Shown here: piece after piece, positions 16,782-24,846 of the stretch | Layout of the letters: every line of letters starts with the position of its first letter | Position numbering within the stretch: position 1 is the stretch's first letter | Origin: Variimorphobacter saccharofermentans | GTDB lineage: Bacteria > Bacillota > Clostridia > Lachnospirales > Lachnospiraceae | Length of the DNA: 64,000 bases | Direction of reading: 5' to 3' | NCBI RefSeq assembly: GCF_014174405.1 | Contig: NZ_JACEGA010000001.1 | Coordinates: 866,001-930,000 of the forward strand | Made by a program: the position numbers and the translations under genes | Notes under the pieces: model-generated | Seen by the model: only the letters and a program-made list of their open reading frames with translations | The model's database searches: none | What the model was told of the DNA's origin: nothing

Positions 16782-18198
16782 TTATATCAACAGGAATAGT
16801 AAAGAACCTCTATATATGCAAATTTATCAGCAAATCAAAAAAGAGATTTTAGACGGTAGCCGGAAAGAAGGAGAAGTCCTGGAAGGAACCAGGGGTCTGG
16901 CTAAAACACTAAATGTAAGCCGGAACACGGTAGATTGCGCATATAGCCAGTTATTAGCGGAAGGATACATTGCATCGAAGAAGGGTATTGGATATTATGT
17001 TATGAAAGTTCCGCGAATTAAGGTGAGCGACAGAAATGTTTCGAATAATTTCAGTATCATTAAGAAACATTCTGATAATGTACCACAGCATAAAGTGATC
17101 TATGACTTAACGAATAGCAGTTATACCAGCGATCTCTTTCCTAAGAGGTTATGGAGAAAGTATACCCTGGAATGTCTGGACAGACTTGATAATGAAGCTA
17201 GGATATCATCCTATCAGGATAAGCAGGGAGAATTGTATTTACGAAGTAATTTACTTTCCTATCTTAAGCGGATTAGGGGGGTACGTTGCGATGAAAGGCA
17301 AATAATAATAACATGTGGTATCCAACAATCCTTAGAATACATATGTAAAATGCTACACTGTAAGGAAGCAACTATTCTGATGGAGGAGCCGGGATTTGAT
17401 AAGGCCGTATCTGTTTTCATGAATAATGGAATAAGAATACAAACTGTGCCGGTGGATAAAAAAGGCATCGTTGTCTCAGAGCTTCCGCTTATTGATAATG
17501 TAAGTGCAATCTACTCCACACCATCCCATCAGTTTCCAACTGGAGCAACGTTATCGATTGACCGTAGATATGAGTTATTGAAATGGGTAAAAGAGAGAAA
17601 CGTATATATTATTGAGGATGATTTTGATAGTGAACTCAGATATTATCATAAGCCGATACCTTCATTACAATCCATAGACAGTGATAACAGAGTCATTTAT
17701 TTAGGTACATTTTCAAAAACATTATCACCATCCATTCGAATGGGATACATGATATTACCACCACAACTGTTGGAAATATATGATAATATTTTTAATACTT
17801 ACAATTCTACGGTTCCTTTACTTAATCAATATGTAATCGGCCGATTAATTGAGACGGGTCATTATGAACGTCACATTCGCCGCTTGAACAATGTATTTCG
17901 AAAAAGGCTGGAACTTTTTTTAGCTGAATTTTCAGAGGTTAAGGATAAGATTAATATTTCAAGTAACGGAAGTGGTCAGTACTTTTTACTCAAATTCTCT
18001 GAGAAGGTCAAACAGGATGAGCTCATTGAAAGGGCTCTAGAACACGGAGTGAGAGTATATTCCACAATGAGATTCTGGCAGGATAAAGCTGCTTGCCCAC
18101 CGAATACCTTATTTCTTGGCTTTAGTAAGATTAAGCTGGAGGATATTCCGGATTGCGTAACACGTTTAAAAAAAGCATGGGCAGAGTGGTTATATTAA
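16777..18198 (+). CDS. MocR-type regulator (GntR HTH plus aminotransferase fold)
   Basis: This 473-residue protein has a GntR winged helix at 8-78 (EPLYMQIYQQIKKEIL, then RGLAKTLNVSRNTVDCAYSQ) and a fold-type-I aminotransferase domain at about 107-473. The PLP lysine is Lys314 in GTFSKTLSPS and the cofactor aspartate lies in IIEDDFDSE (278-286). MocR proteins bind an effector through PLP and regulate adjacent, usually divergent genes. The adjacent divergent operon (cysE-like, lysE, cysK-like) is the likely target, and the direct repeats in the shared region the likely operator. Confidence 0.9.
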   Translation: MVYINRNSKEPLYMQIYQQIKKEILDGSRKEGEVLEGTRGLAKTLNVSRNTVDCAYSQLLAEGYIASKKGIGYYVMKVPRIKVSDRNVSNNFSIIKKHSDNVPQHKVIYDLTNSSYTSDLFPKRLWRKYTLECLDRLDNEARISSYQDKQGELYLRSNLLSYLKRIRGVRCDERQIIITCGIQQSLEYICKMLHCKEATILMEEPGFDKAVSVFMNNGIRIQTVPVDKKGIVVSELPLIDNVSAIYSTPSHQFPTGATLSIDRRYELLKWVKERNVYIIEDDFDSELRYYHKPIPSLQSIDSDNRVIYLGTFSKTLSPSIRMGYMILPPQLLEIYDNIFNTYNSTVPLLNQYVIGRLIETGHYERHIRRLNNVFRKRLELFLAEFSEVKDKINISSNGSGQYFLLKFSEKVKQDELIERALEHGVRVYSTMRFWQDKAACPPNTLFLGFSKIKLEDIPDCVTRLKKAWAEWLY

Positions 18199-18344
18199 GC
18201 CTGCCATGTTATTGTGACTGTTTTTTTACTACATAGGGATGGAAAGCAATTAAGATTCCGAATATTTGCATCTATGGAGAATAATGGTTTACAAAATATG
18301 TTATATGAAATATAATTTACTAGAATAACTATGGAGGGATTAGC

Positions 18345-19037
18345 TTGAGGAAAATAATATCCTTTATTCTTTGCATAATATTATGCATTGCTTTTATTAA
18401 TCCGCAGACTGCAGAGGCTGCTATTGTAATTAGTAAGGCAAAAGCAACTATGGAAGTTGACTCTACTCTAAAGCTTAAAGTAACCGGTACATATAGTAAA
18501 ATCACATGGAAAAGTAGTAAGAAGTCTGTAGCTACAGTGAATAGTTCAGGGGTAGTCACTGCGAAAATGGAAGGAAAAGCTACGATTACCGCTACTGTTG
18601 ATAAGAAGAAATATACCTGCAATGTTACAGTTGTCGATAGTAATAAGACAAAACCATATAAAACTGGAGATACCTGGACTGTGGATGGTATATGGACTCT
18701 GACATTTAATTCTGTGACTACGACGGAGGAAAGATATCATCAGCCTGGAGATGATATTCCGAAGCAAGTAGTAGTGTTAGATTATACCTATGAAGGTATA
18801 GACGATGGCGGAAACTATATGGACATGTATACCTTTAGTGTAATTGATGCCAATGGAAATATAGCCCGTAAGTATCCTTCGAAGGATATGGATGATACAA
18901 AACTCGGAGAAAAATGTGAAGGACTGAAAGCAATATACGGACTATTTGCTGAAAGTGATATGATTACAGTAAAAGTAACAATGTATGACGATGATTATTG
19001 TGAGTATAAAGCGATATTTGAATTAGATATAGAATAA
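18345..19037 (+). CDS. Secreted Big2-domain protein with C-terminal DUF4352-like domain
   Basis: The start is TTG 18345, six bases after GGAGGG. The 230-residue product has a signal peptide (MRKIISFILCIILCIAFINP, cleavage near AEAA). It carries one Big2 domain at about 27-98 (core TWKSSKKSVATVNSSGVV) and a C-terminal beta domain (DGIWTLTFNSVTTTEE, then VVLDYTYEGIDDGGNYMDMY) like the DUF4352/DUF5067 immunoglobulin-type lipoprotein domains. It has no anchor. A terminator follows immediately. An extracellular role is inferred. Confidence 0.75.
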   Translation: MRKIISFILCIILCIAFINPQTAEAAIVISKAKATMEVDSTLKLKVTGTYSKITWKSSKKSVATVNSSGVVTAKMEGKATITATVDKKKYTCNVTVVDSNKTKPYKTGDTWTVDGIWTLTFNSVTTTEERYHQPGDDIPKQVVVLDYTYEGIDDGGNYMDMYTFSVIDANGNIARKYPSKDMDDTKLGEKCEGLKAIYGLFAESDMITVKVTMYDDDYCEYKAIFELDIE

Positions 19038-19041
19038 ATAG

Positions 19042-19081
19042 TAGCAACAACCCACTACGCCTTCGTAGTGGGTTGTTGCTA
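19042..19081 (+). terminator. Perfect 18-bp hairpin (copy 1)
   Basis: TAGCAACAACCCACTACG and CGTAGTGGGTTGTTGCTA form a perfect 18-bp stem with a CCTT loop. No T-run follows, only AAAAG. Its core recurs in a second hairpin at 20718-20756. Confidence 0.7.
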
Positions 19082-19103
19082 AAAGAACGAAAGGATATAT
19101 CCG

Positions 19104-19721
19104 ATGAATGATACGGCTCTATCAAAAATATTTTGGTTACTGTTAAGAAAATGTTTTCAAAAGAAGATCGCAGAGACATTTAATTTACATGTTGCAAGGG
19201 ACATCATGAAGAGTGTAAAAGTAAATTACTATACTATATTGCGTAATTTTCGGTCTTTCGGAAAACATAATCCTAAATTAGTTGATATCTTGCTTACTGC
19301 TCTTGTTGCTGCTATATTTAAAGCGGGAGATGGTAGAATATCCATTGCACAGATGGACTCTATTTTGACGGACAGTATGGAGTCTTCCTATATATTTAAG
19401 AAATCTTTCGAAAAGGATGATCACTTTAGCAAGAACTGGCAGGACAAACGTTACTCACAAGCACTTGAATCAAAGAAAAGAAAATATCCATCGGATTTTG
19501 TCTGTGATTTCATATACGGTGAAAATTATAATGAATATGGTATTAATTATTATGAGTGTGCCATTTATAAGCTTTTGAGACAGGAAGGATGCCCTGAACT
19601 GACATCACTTTTCTGCAAGTTCGATTATGTAATGGCCAAGCACATGGGTGCCACACTGAAACGTACGAAAACTTTAGTAGCGGGAGGCGATTTTTGCGAT
19701 TTTTGGTATACTAAAATATAA
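19104..19721 (+). CDS. L-2-amino-thiazoline-4-carboxylic acid hydrolase-like protein
   Basis: This 205-residue protein has the family's C-terminal signature: a YELL-like YKLLRQEGCPELTSLFCKFD segment, then MGATLKRTKTLVAGGDFCDFWY. The characterised members open the thiazoline ring of ATC on the way to L-cysteine, but many homologues in Clostridia are of unknown substrate. It is followed 22 bp later by a nucleoside hydrolase gene, and the pair lies between two related hairpins. The link with the sulfur operon at 14-16.6 kb is only by proximity. Confidence 0.7.
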   Translation: MNDTALSKIFWLLLRKCFQKKIAETFNLHVARDIMKSVKVNYYTILRNFRSFGKHNPKLVDILLTALVAAIFKAGDGRISIAQMDSILTDSMESSYIFKKSFEKDDHFSKNWQDKRYSQALESKKRKYPSDFVCDFIYGENYNEYGINYYECAIYKLLRQEGCPELTSLFCKFDYVMAKHMGATLKRTKTLVAGGDFCDFWYTKI

Positions 19722-19743
19722 TAATTTCCAAAGGAGGTAACTA

Positions 19744-20637
19744 ATGAACTATCAATTTAAAGTACCAGATAAAAAGAAGATCCGTGTGATTCTGGATACA
19801 GATGCAGCGTGTGAAGCAGATGACCAATATGCAATTGTACATGCCTTAATGACACCTCGGTTTATAGTGCGAGGAATTATAGCTGAGCAGTTCAATTCAT
19901 ACGGGGGAGAAACATCGGTCGAGAAAAGTTACCAAGAAATTGAACATATTTTAAAGCTTATGAACCTATCCGATACCATCCCAGTTAAGCGGGGTGCCTT
20001 TCGTCCTTTAAAATCAGAGGAAGATACTCCTGAATCGGAGGGAGCAAAATTCATTGTGGAAGAAGCAATGCGTGATGTAGAAGAACCATTGTATGTGCTT
20101 TGTCAGGGCGCAATCACCAATATGGCGTTAGCATTGAAGCACCAGCCGGAGATTGCAGAACGTCTAACCTGCATCTGGATTGGAGGAGGCTCCTATCCGA
20201 AGGGTGGTTGGGAATTTAACTTATGCAATGATTATCATGCTGCCAATGTCGTATTCAAATCGAAACTCCAACTGTGGCAGGTTCCAATGGATTGTTATAC
20301 ACAGATGCAGGTGGGATATGCTGAATTAGAACAAAAGGTTCGACCATACGGCGAGATCGGAAAATACTTATTTGAGGAAATGCAGCAGTATGCCAATTCG
20401 GATATGGCTTTTTGGACGATTGGTGAAAGTTGGGCACTTGGTGATTCACCTGCAATTGGGTTGGCAATGAACCCGGGATGTGGCCGGAGTGAAGAAAGGA
20501 ATGCCCCTACTGTTGACAAGGAAGGACATTATTATGAAAGCAATAGTAATCGTAAAATCAAGGTATTCCATGAAATAGATTCACGATTTATCCTGGAGGA
20601 TTTTTTTGCAAAACTGTATCTGAATTATAAAGAGTAA
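19744..20637 (+). CDS. Nucleoside hydrolase (IunH-like)
   Basis: This 297-residue protein hydrolyses N-ribosyl bonds of nucleosides. The calcium-binding N-terminal motif reads VILDTDAACEADDQYAIVHA (residues about 13-32, DTD...DD as in the family). GAITNMALAL and WIGGGSYPKGGWEFNLCNDYHAA are the usual second and third motifs, the last giving the Asn and Asp ligands. AAAGGAGG lies a few bases before ATG. It forms a probable operon with the ATC-hydrolase-like gene. Confidence 0.88.
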   Translation: MNYQFKVPDKKKIRVILDTDAACEADDQYAIVHALMTPRFIVRGIIAEQFNSYGGETSVEKSYQEIEHILKLMNLSDTIPVKRGAFRPLKSEEDTPESEGAKFIVEEAMRDVEEPLYVLCQGAITNMALALKHQPEIAERLTCIWIGGGSYPKGGWEFNLCNDYHAANVVFKSKLQLWQVPMDCYTQMQVGYAELEQKVRPYGEIGKYLFEEMQQYANSDMAFWTIGESWALGDSPAIGLAMNPGCGRSEERNAPTVDKEGHYYESNSNRKIKVFHEIDSRFILEDFFAKLYLNYKE

Positions 20638-20670
20638 GTTGTTTTCATATCTACGCGGTAAACAGCTCAC

Positions 20671-20723
20671 CACGCCATTATGTACGGGCAAAAAGCCTGG
20701 CACGCCATTGTGAACAGGCAAAA
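20671..20723 (+). repeat. Two 23-bp direct repeats at 30-bp spacing
   Basis: CACGCCATTATGTACGGGCA plus AAA (20671-20693) is repeated as CACGCCATTGTGAACAGGCA plus AAA (20701-20723), with four differences. The second copy runs into the hairpin at 20718. Nothing else is visible between the nucleoside hydrolase and that hairpin. Confidence 0.6.
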
Positions 20724-20756
20724 CAACCCACTACACCTTTGTAGTGGGTTGTTTGC
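20718..20756 (+). terminator. Perfect hairpin (copy 2), probable terminator
   Basis: AACAACCCACTACA and TGTAGTGGGTTGTT form a perfect 14-bp stem with the same CCTT loop as the hairpin at 19042. The two differ in the top base pair (A-T here, G-C there) and in the arms' outer bases. From 20757 to 21047 there is AT-rich sequence with no gene that I can see. Confidence 0.65.
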
Positions 20757-21047
20757 TAAAAAGGGGAGGATAAGTATTTAACTTCTCTTTGGTAATCATA
20801 ATTGGAGGGGGAATCCAATTATGAAAGAGCATACGCATTTACATCCTTGTAACGGAACTCCTTTGTTCCTTATTAGGATATTACTATTATGATACACATT
20901 TACATTATTTATACATAAAATAAAAAATATTTCATAATGGATTTTATGAAAATTCCATGTTATACTATACGCGATAAGCTGTAAGCAAGGCAAATGCTAA
21001 GCTAATGCTAAGATGCATAAGAAAATATGCGAGGAAGGATGAAAATC

Positions 21048-21554
21048 ATGGGTTTATTGCAAGAATGGAGAGATTATGCATATTCTAAGGAAATGCAGGG
21101 ACGCTCCGGCCAGATATTCTGGGCAAACTATTTTAACGTGGAAAAGGAAATCTATAAGAAGCTTCTGGCTGATCCGGATAAAACATGGGAAGGTAGTGTT
21201 GCTTCCCTGGCAAAGGAATTTGACACAGAGCTAAGCTTATTCGTTGGTTTCTTAGATGGTATTAATGACAGCTTGGTAACTCCGAATCCGATTGAGGAAA
21301 TGGATCAGGATACGGTAGTGAACTTAACCTTTGATAAAGAAAAACTGTATTACAATATGGTGGAAGCAAAGGCAGACTGGCTTTACAACCTGGAAGAGTG
21401 GGAACCATTATTGACAGAAGAGCGCCGTAAGGAGCTTTACCGTCAACAAAAGGCATCCGGTACCATTGTTAAGGATAAAAAGATCGGAAGAAATGATCCA
21501 TGCCCTTGCGGTAGTGGTAAAAAGTATAAAAAGTGTTGCGGACTGAATGCATAA
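21048..21554 (+). CDS. SEC-C motif protein
   Basis: This 168-residue protein ends in a zinc-binding SEC-C motif ([18 protein letters not shown], about 148-165), the domain found at the C-terminus of SecA and many accessory proteins. The N-terminal helical part ([17 protein letters not shown], then [17 protein letters not shown]) is a firmicute-specific domain of unknown role. ATG 21048 is chosen because AGGAAGG (21032-21038) is nine bases upstream; the earlier ATGs at 21027 and 21039 overlap or abut that site. A terminator follows. Confidence 0.82.
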   Translation: MGLLQEWRDYAYSKEMQGRSGQIFWANYFNVEKEIYKKLLADPDKTWEGSVASLAKEFDTELSLFVGFLDGINDSLVTPNPIEEMDQDTVVNLTFDKEKLYYNMVEAKADWLYNLEEWEPLLTEERRKELYRQQKASGTIVKDKKIGRNDPCPCGSGKKYKKCCGLNA

Positions 21555-21559
21555 TATAG

Positions 21560-21616
21560 GAAGGGTGTAGTAACCCATCGCTGCCCATACGGTAATGAGA
21601 GGTTACTACACCCTTC
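21560..21616. terminator. Terminator between convergent genes
   Basis: GAAGGGTGTAGTAACC (21560-21575) and GGTTACTACACCCTTC (21601-21616) form a perfect 16-bp stem with a 25-base loop. It serves the SEC-C gene and possibly the XRE gene on the other strand. Confidence 0.8.
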
Positions 21617-21640
21617 AATAATAAATTACATTTTTCATAT

Positions 21641-21979
21641 TTAATTATTCTCTTGTTTATAAATCAGATATTTCGCATAGTTTTTAATTTCGTTAACACT
21701 ATCTGGGTTTAATTGCTGATACAAATCAAAAAATTCAACGATATCCTTATCCAACACCTCTCCGCCTACAGGAAGATAAGAATCACTAACTCCCAATAGG
21801 TAATCACAGGTGACATCAAAATACTTTGATAGAGCGATTAATTTGTCAAAGGAAGGCTCATTTCTTTCCGATTCATAATTTGAAATTGCAGTAGGCTTAA
21901 GTCCAAGAATATCAGCTAATTCACCCTGTGTAAGTTTGTTTTTTAGTCTTAATTGCTTCAAACGAACGTTAAAATTCAT
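21641..21979 (-). CDS. XRE-family HTH regulator
   Basis: This 112-residue protein has a Cro/C1-type helix-turn-helix at about 4-60 (LKQLRLKNKLTQGELADILG, then PTAISNYESERNEPSFDKL) and a short C-terminal helical tail. ATG at 21979 is chosen because GGAGAGAG ends four bases upstream; the TTG at 21991 overlaps that ribosome site. It is divergent from the histidine kinase gene, with its own promoter at 22029-22058. A palindromic ATTATCGATA-type site just upstream of the start may be an operator (inference). Confidence 0.88.
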   Translation of the reverse strand: MNFNVRLKQLRLKNKLTQGELADILGLKPTAISNYESERNEPSFDKLIALSKYFDVTCDYLLGVSDSYLPVGGEVLDKDIVEFFDLYQQLNPDSVNEIKNYAKYLIYKQENN

Positions 21980-22028
21980 TTCTCTCTCCAATTCTACATT
22001 ATCGATACATTATTTACCATTTTAAACA

Positions 22029-22058
22029 ATTATATAACTAAATTTTTCACAATGTCAA
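22029..22058 (-). promoter_or_regulatory. Promoter of the XRE gene
   Basis: Read on the minus strand, TTGACA (22058-22053) and TATAAT (22034-22029) are both perfect consensus and are 18 bp apart. Confidence 0.7.
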
Positions 22059-22096
22059 TATATATTGCAGGAATGGTATAAAATACCAAAAATTAA

Positions 22097-22125
22097 TTGA
22101 CAAATAAATGAAAGGAAAATATTAT
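22097..22125 (+). promoter_or_regulatory. Candidate promoter of the histidine kinase operon
   Basis: TTGACA (22097-22102) is followed after 17 bp by TATTAT (22120-22125), about 80 bp before the kinase start. Confidence 0.5.
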
Positions 22126-22203
22126 ATTAGTAGAAAATTGTAGAAATATAACGACATAGCGTGATAAATGGGGATATTTGGCGCTCAGAAATGAGGGGAT
22201 CGA

Positions 22204-23694
22204 ATGAAATTGAAGAAATTCATATCAAAAAGCGATCTATTGATTGAGAATACATTGGAAATGTATATTTTTTTTGATAATACAGGCAGAATTATCGAAT
22301 GCAATATAAAGGCACTTAATGAGTTGGGATATGGTGAGGATATCTATCATGTTACTGTCGATCAGATTTTCAAGGAAATATTTGATTTTAACCAAGATGA
22401 AATGCTGATTAACACAAAAAGCTTAGATAAGACTTGTGAAACGGTTGCCTATCGTAAGAATCAAACCTGTTTTCCGGTAATATTAAGGGTTGCTATAAAA
22501 AGAGATAAGAAGTCATTTCTTGGGCTTTGTACTGCTATGAATATTCAAGAAAAGAAGGAAACCTTGCGTGAATTAGGACATGCACAGCAAGAACTCAAGG
22601 CTTTTCAGCAGAACCGAAATGATATGGTGGCAAATATAACCCATGAACTACGGACTCCGGTAAATGGAATTATGGGTCTGAGTAATAGCCTCCTTGAAAT
22701 GGATTCAAAAGAAAAGCAAAAAGAAACGGTAAACTTAATTAGGGATTGTTGTAAAAATCTGAATAGAATTATTAATGATTTATTGGATTATTCGCAAATA
22801 ATAAACAATAAATTAAGAATAAGAAAAAAAGAATTTGAGTTTCGTAAGTTCATTCATGATGTAATAGCTGTCAATCAATGTAAGATTGATGAAAAAGGAC
22901 TTAAACTTTTAGTCAGTGTTTCATCAGATATCCCGGATCGATTGGTGGGAGATGAGTTACGTTTAGCACAGGTGTTGAATAATTTATTCTCGAATGCAAT
23001 TAAGTTCACATCTGAAGGACAGATTGCATTGGAAGTAGTAAAACTAGCTCAATCGGAACATGATGTAGAGCTTTTTTTCATGGTGATTGATACGGGTATC
23101 GGGATTAGTGCGGAGGATAAGGATAGAATGTTTCAAAGCTTCATTCAGGGAGATGGTTCTATTTCCAGAAAATTTGGAGGTACTGGTCTGGGATTGTCTT
23201 TATGCAAGAGCCTGGTAGAAGCAATGCATGGAACGATGTCAGTAGATAGTGAAAAGAATAAAGGAAGTACATTTTCCTTCTCTGTTCATCTGGAGTTGCC
23301 GATTCATTCCAGAAATATTATAATGAGGGGGAAGCCAATACCTATTCAGAATAAGACCGATGATCAGATGGATATGAAGGACATATCCACCTCAAAGATT
23401 GTGACTGAAAAAGAACCTTCGCAATACATAGACAACAGAGCAATTGAATCAACGGAAGAATACGTGAAAAATCTGGATGATACCATGGACAAAATTTCGA
23501 TTTGCCTGGAACTGGGATCATGGGATAAAGCAGAGAAGCTCGCGTATTTTATTAAAGGACAAATACCCACGGAGATGGAAGTACTTAAGAAGAGTGTGTT
23601 TCGCCTGTTATTGGCTATCAGAAAAGAAAGCTATGCTGAGGTTAAAATGATACTAACCGATATTAAGGCTGCCATGAATGGAGTGATGAAGTGA
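22204..23694 (+). CDS. PAS-domain sensor histidine kinase
   Basis: This is a soluble 496-residue kinase with no membrane segment. A PAS-like sensor spans about 15-115, a short coiled coil 120-140, HisKA with phospho-acceptor His147 (NITHELRTPVNGIMG), and a HATPase domain with N box (NNLFSNAIKFTSEG), G1 (DTGIGIS) and G2 (GGTGLGLS). The C-terminal about 110 residues (after 385) are helical and could be an HPt-like module, but I see no clear acceptor His. It overlaps the next gene by four bases (GTGA), so the two are translationally coupled partners. Confidence 0.9.
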   Translation: MKLKKFISKSDLLIENTLEMYIFFDNTGRIIECNIKALNELGYGEDIYHVTVDQIFKEIFDFNQDEMLINTKSLDKTCETVAYRKNQTCFPVILRVAIKRDKKSFLGLCTAMNIQEKKETLRELGHAQQELKAFQQNRNDMVANITHELRTPVNGIMGLSNSLLEMDSKEKQKETVNLIRDCCKNLNRIINDLLDYSQIINNKLRIRKKEFEFRKFIHDVIAVNQCKIDEKGLKLLVSVSSDIPDRLVGDELRLAQVLNNLFSNAIKFTSEGQIALEVVKLAQSEHDVELFFMVIDTGIGISAEDKDRMFQSFIQGDGSISRKFGGTGLGLSLCKSLVEAMHGTMSVDSEKNKGSTFSFSVHLELPIHSRNIIMRGKPIPIQNKTDDQMDMKDISTSKIVTEKEPSQYIDNRAIESTEEYVKNLDDTMDKISICLELGSWDKAEKLAYFIKGQIPTEMEVLKKSVFRLLLAIRKESYAEVKMILTDIKAAMNGVMK

Positions 23695-24704
23695 ATAGTC
23701 CGACTTATGCAATGCCGAACATATTAATAGTTGATGATGTGAATGCAAATCTTGTGTTGCTTACAGAGATTGTACGTAATGCAGGATACACGGCACGCCC
23801 TGTGATCAATGCAAAGCAGGCGGTTCGTGCGATTGAGGCGTTGCCACCCAGCCTGATAATATTGGATATATCGATGCCTGAAATTGATGGCTTCATGTTT
23901 TGCTCCATGCTTAAGAAAAATGCGAACACCAGAGATATTCCGGTTATATTCGTATCCGCTATGAGTTCAGAGGAAGATAAATTAAAGGGATTAAGAATCG
24001 GTGCGGTTGATTATATTACAAAACCATTTCATCCGGAAGAAGTAAAGCTTCGTATCAATAATCATTTACGATTGTATAAAATGCAGCAGGATTTGGAAGC
24101 CTATAATAAAAAACTCCATAAAATTATTAATGAGCAGCTTCAGAAGATCTATGATGGAAATAAAAAGTTAATTAATGCAATGGTTAAGCTTTCAACCGAG
24201 GGAGATCCATACGAGTTAAGGCATTTGGATCATATCTCGATAAATTGCCGTCTTCTCAGTATCAGCTTACAGCTATCACCTATCTTTTATGAACAAATAA
24301 CCAATAATTTTATTGAAGCCATTGAAGTGGCTTCCAAGCTCTATAGGATGGAGCAGAAGATTACGGACGGTCCTAGTATATTAGAGGTGATCTATGGAGA
24401 AAATCCACAAAATGAATATTTGAAAATGGCCATTGAGATTGTAAAATACCAAAAGGAATCTTGGGATGGCAATGGTTACCCTCAGGGGGTCAGTGGGGAC
24501 GATATCCCATTGAGTGCCCGAATTGTATCCGTTATTGCGGAATATGAAAATCTGGCATATCCAAATGATAAGGACCACCAGTATTCCCACGAAGAAAGTA
24601 TTCGTATGATACAGGATAAATCCGGTATTATTTATGATCCCAATATTATAGATATTTTACTAAAAATACAAAACCAATTAAAAGAAAGCCATAGTACAGA
24701 ATAA
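23691..24704 (+). CDS. Response regulator with degenerate HD-GYP output domain
   Basis: The start is GTG 23691, overlapping the kinase stop. This 337-residue protein has a receiver domain at 9-125 with acidic pocket DD (15-16), acceptor Asp59 (LDISMPEIDG) and Lys (TKPFHPEE). A coiled coil follows, then an HD-GYP-like domain. The signature WDGNGYPQGVSGDDIPLSARI is kept, but the metal-binding HD pair and the His pair before WDG (here KYQKESWDG) are missing. It therefore probably lacks c-di-GMP phosphodiesterase activity and may bind nucleotide or a partner instead (inference). Confidence 0.88.
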   Translation: MNSPTYAMPNILIVDDVNANLVLLTEIVRNAGYTARPVINAKQAVRAIEALPPSLIILDISMPEIDGFMFCSMLKKNANTRDIPVIFVSAMSSEEDKLKGLRIGAVDYITKPFHPEEVKLRINNHLRLYKMQQDLEAYNKKLHKIINEQLQKIYDGNKKLINAMVKLSTEGDPYELRHLDHISINCRLLSISLQLSPIFYEQITNNFIEAIEVASKLYRMEQKITDGPSILEVIYGENPQNEYLKMAIEIVKYQKESWDGNGYPQGVSGDDIPLSARIVSVIAEYENLAYPNDKDHQYSHEESIRMIQDKSGIIYDPNIIDILLKIQNQLKESHSTE

Positions 24705-24846
24705 AGAATGTTTTACCTTGACTATTCCTTCAAGAAGCATTATGGTTATAATTGATAATAATTTTGATTGAACTCGAATGCAATACATACCAATCAGAAT
24801 ACAATACATATTGTTTACTGGCGAAGGAAAGACGAGGATTATATAG

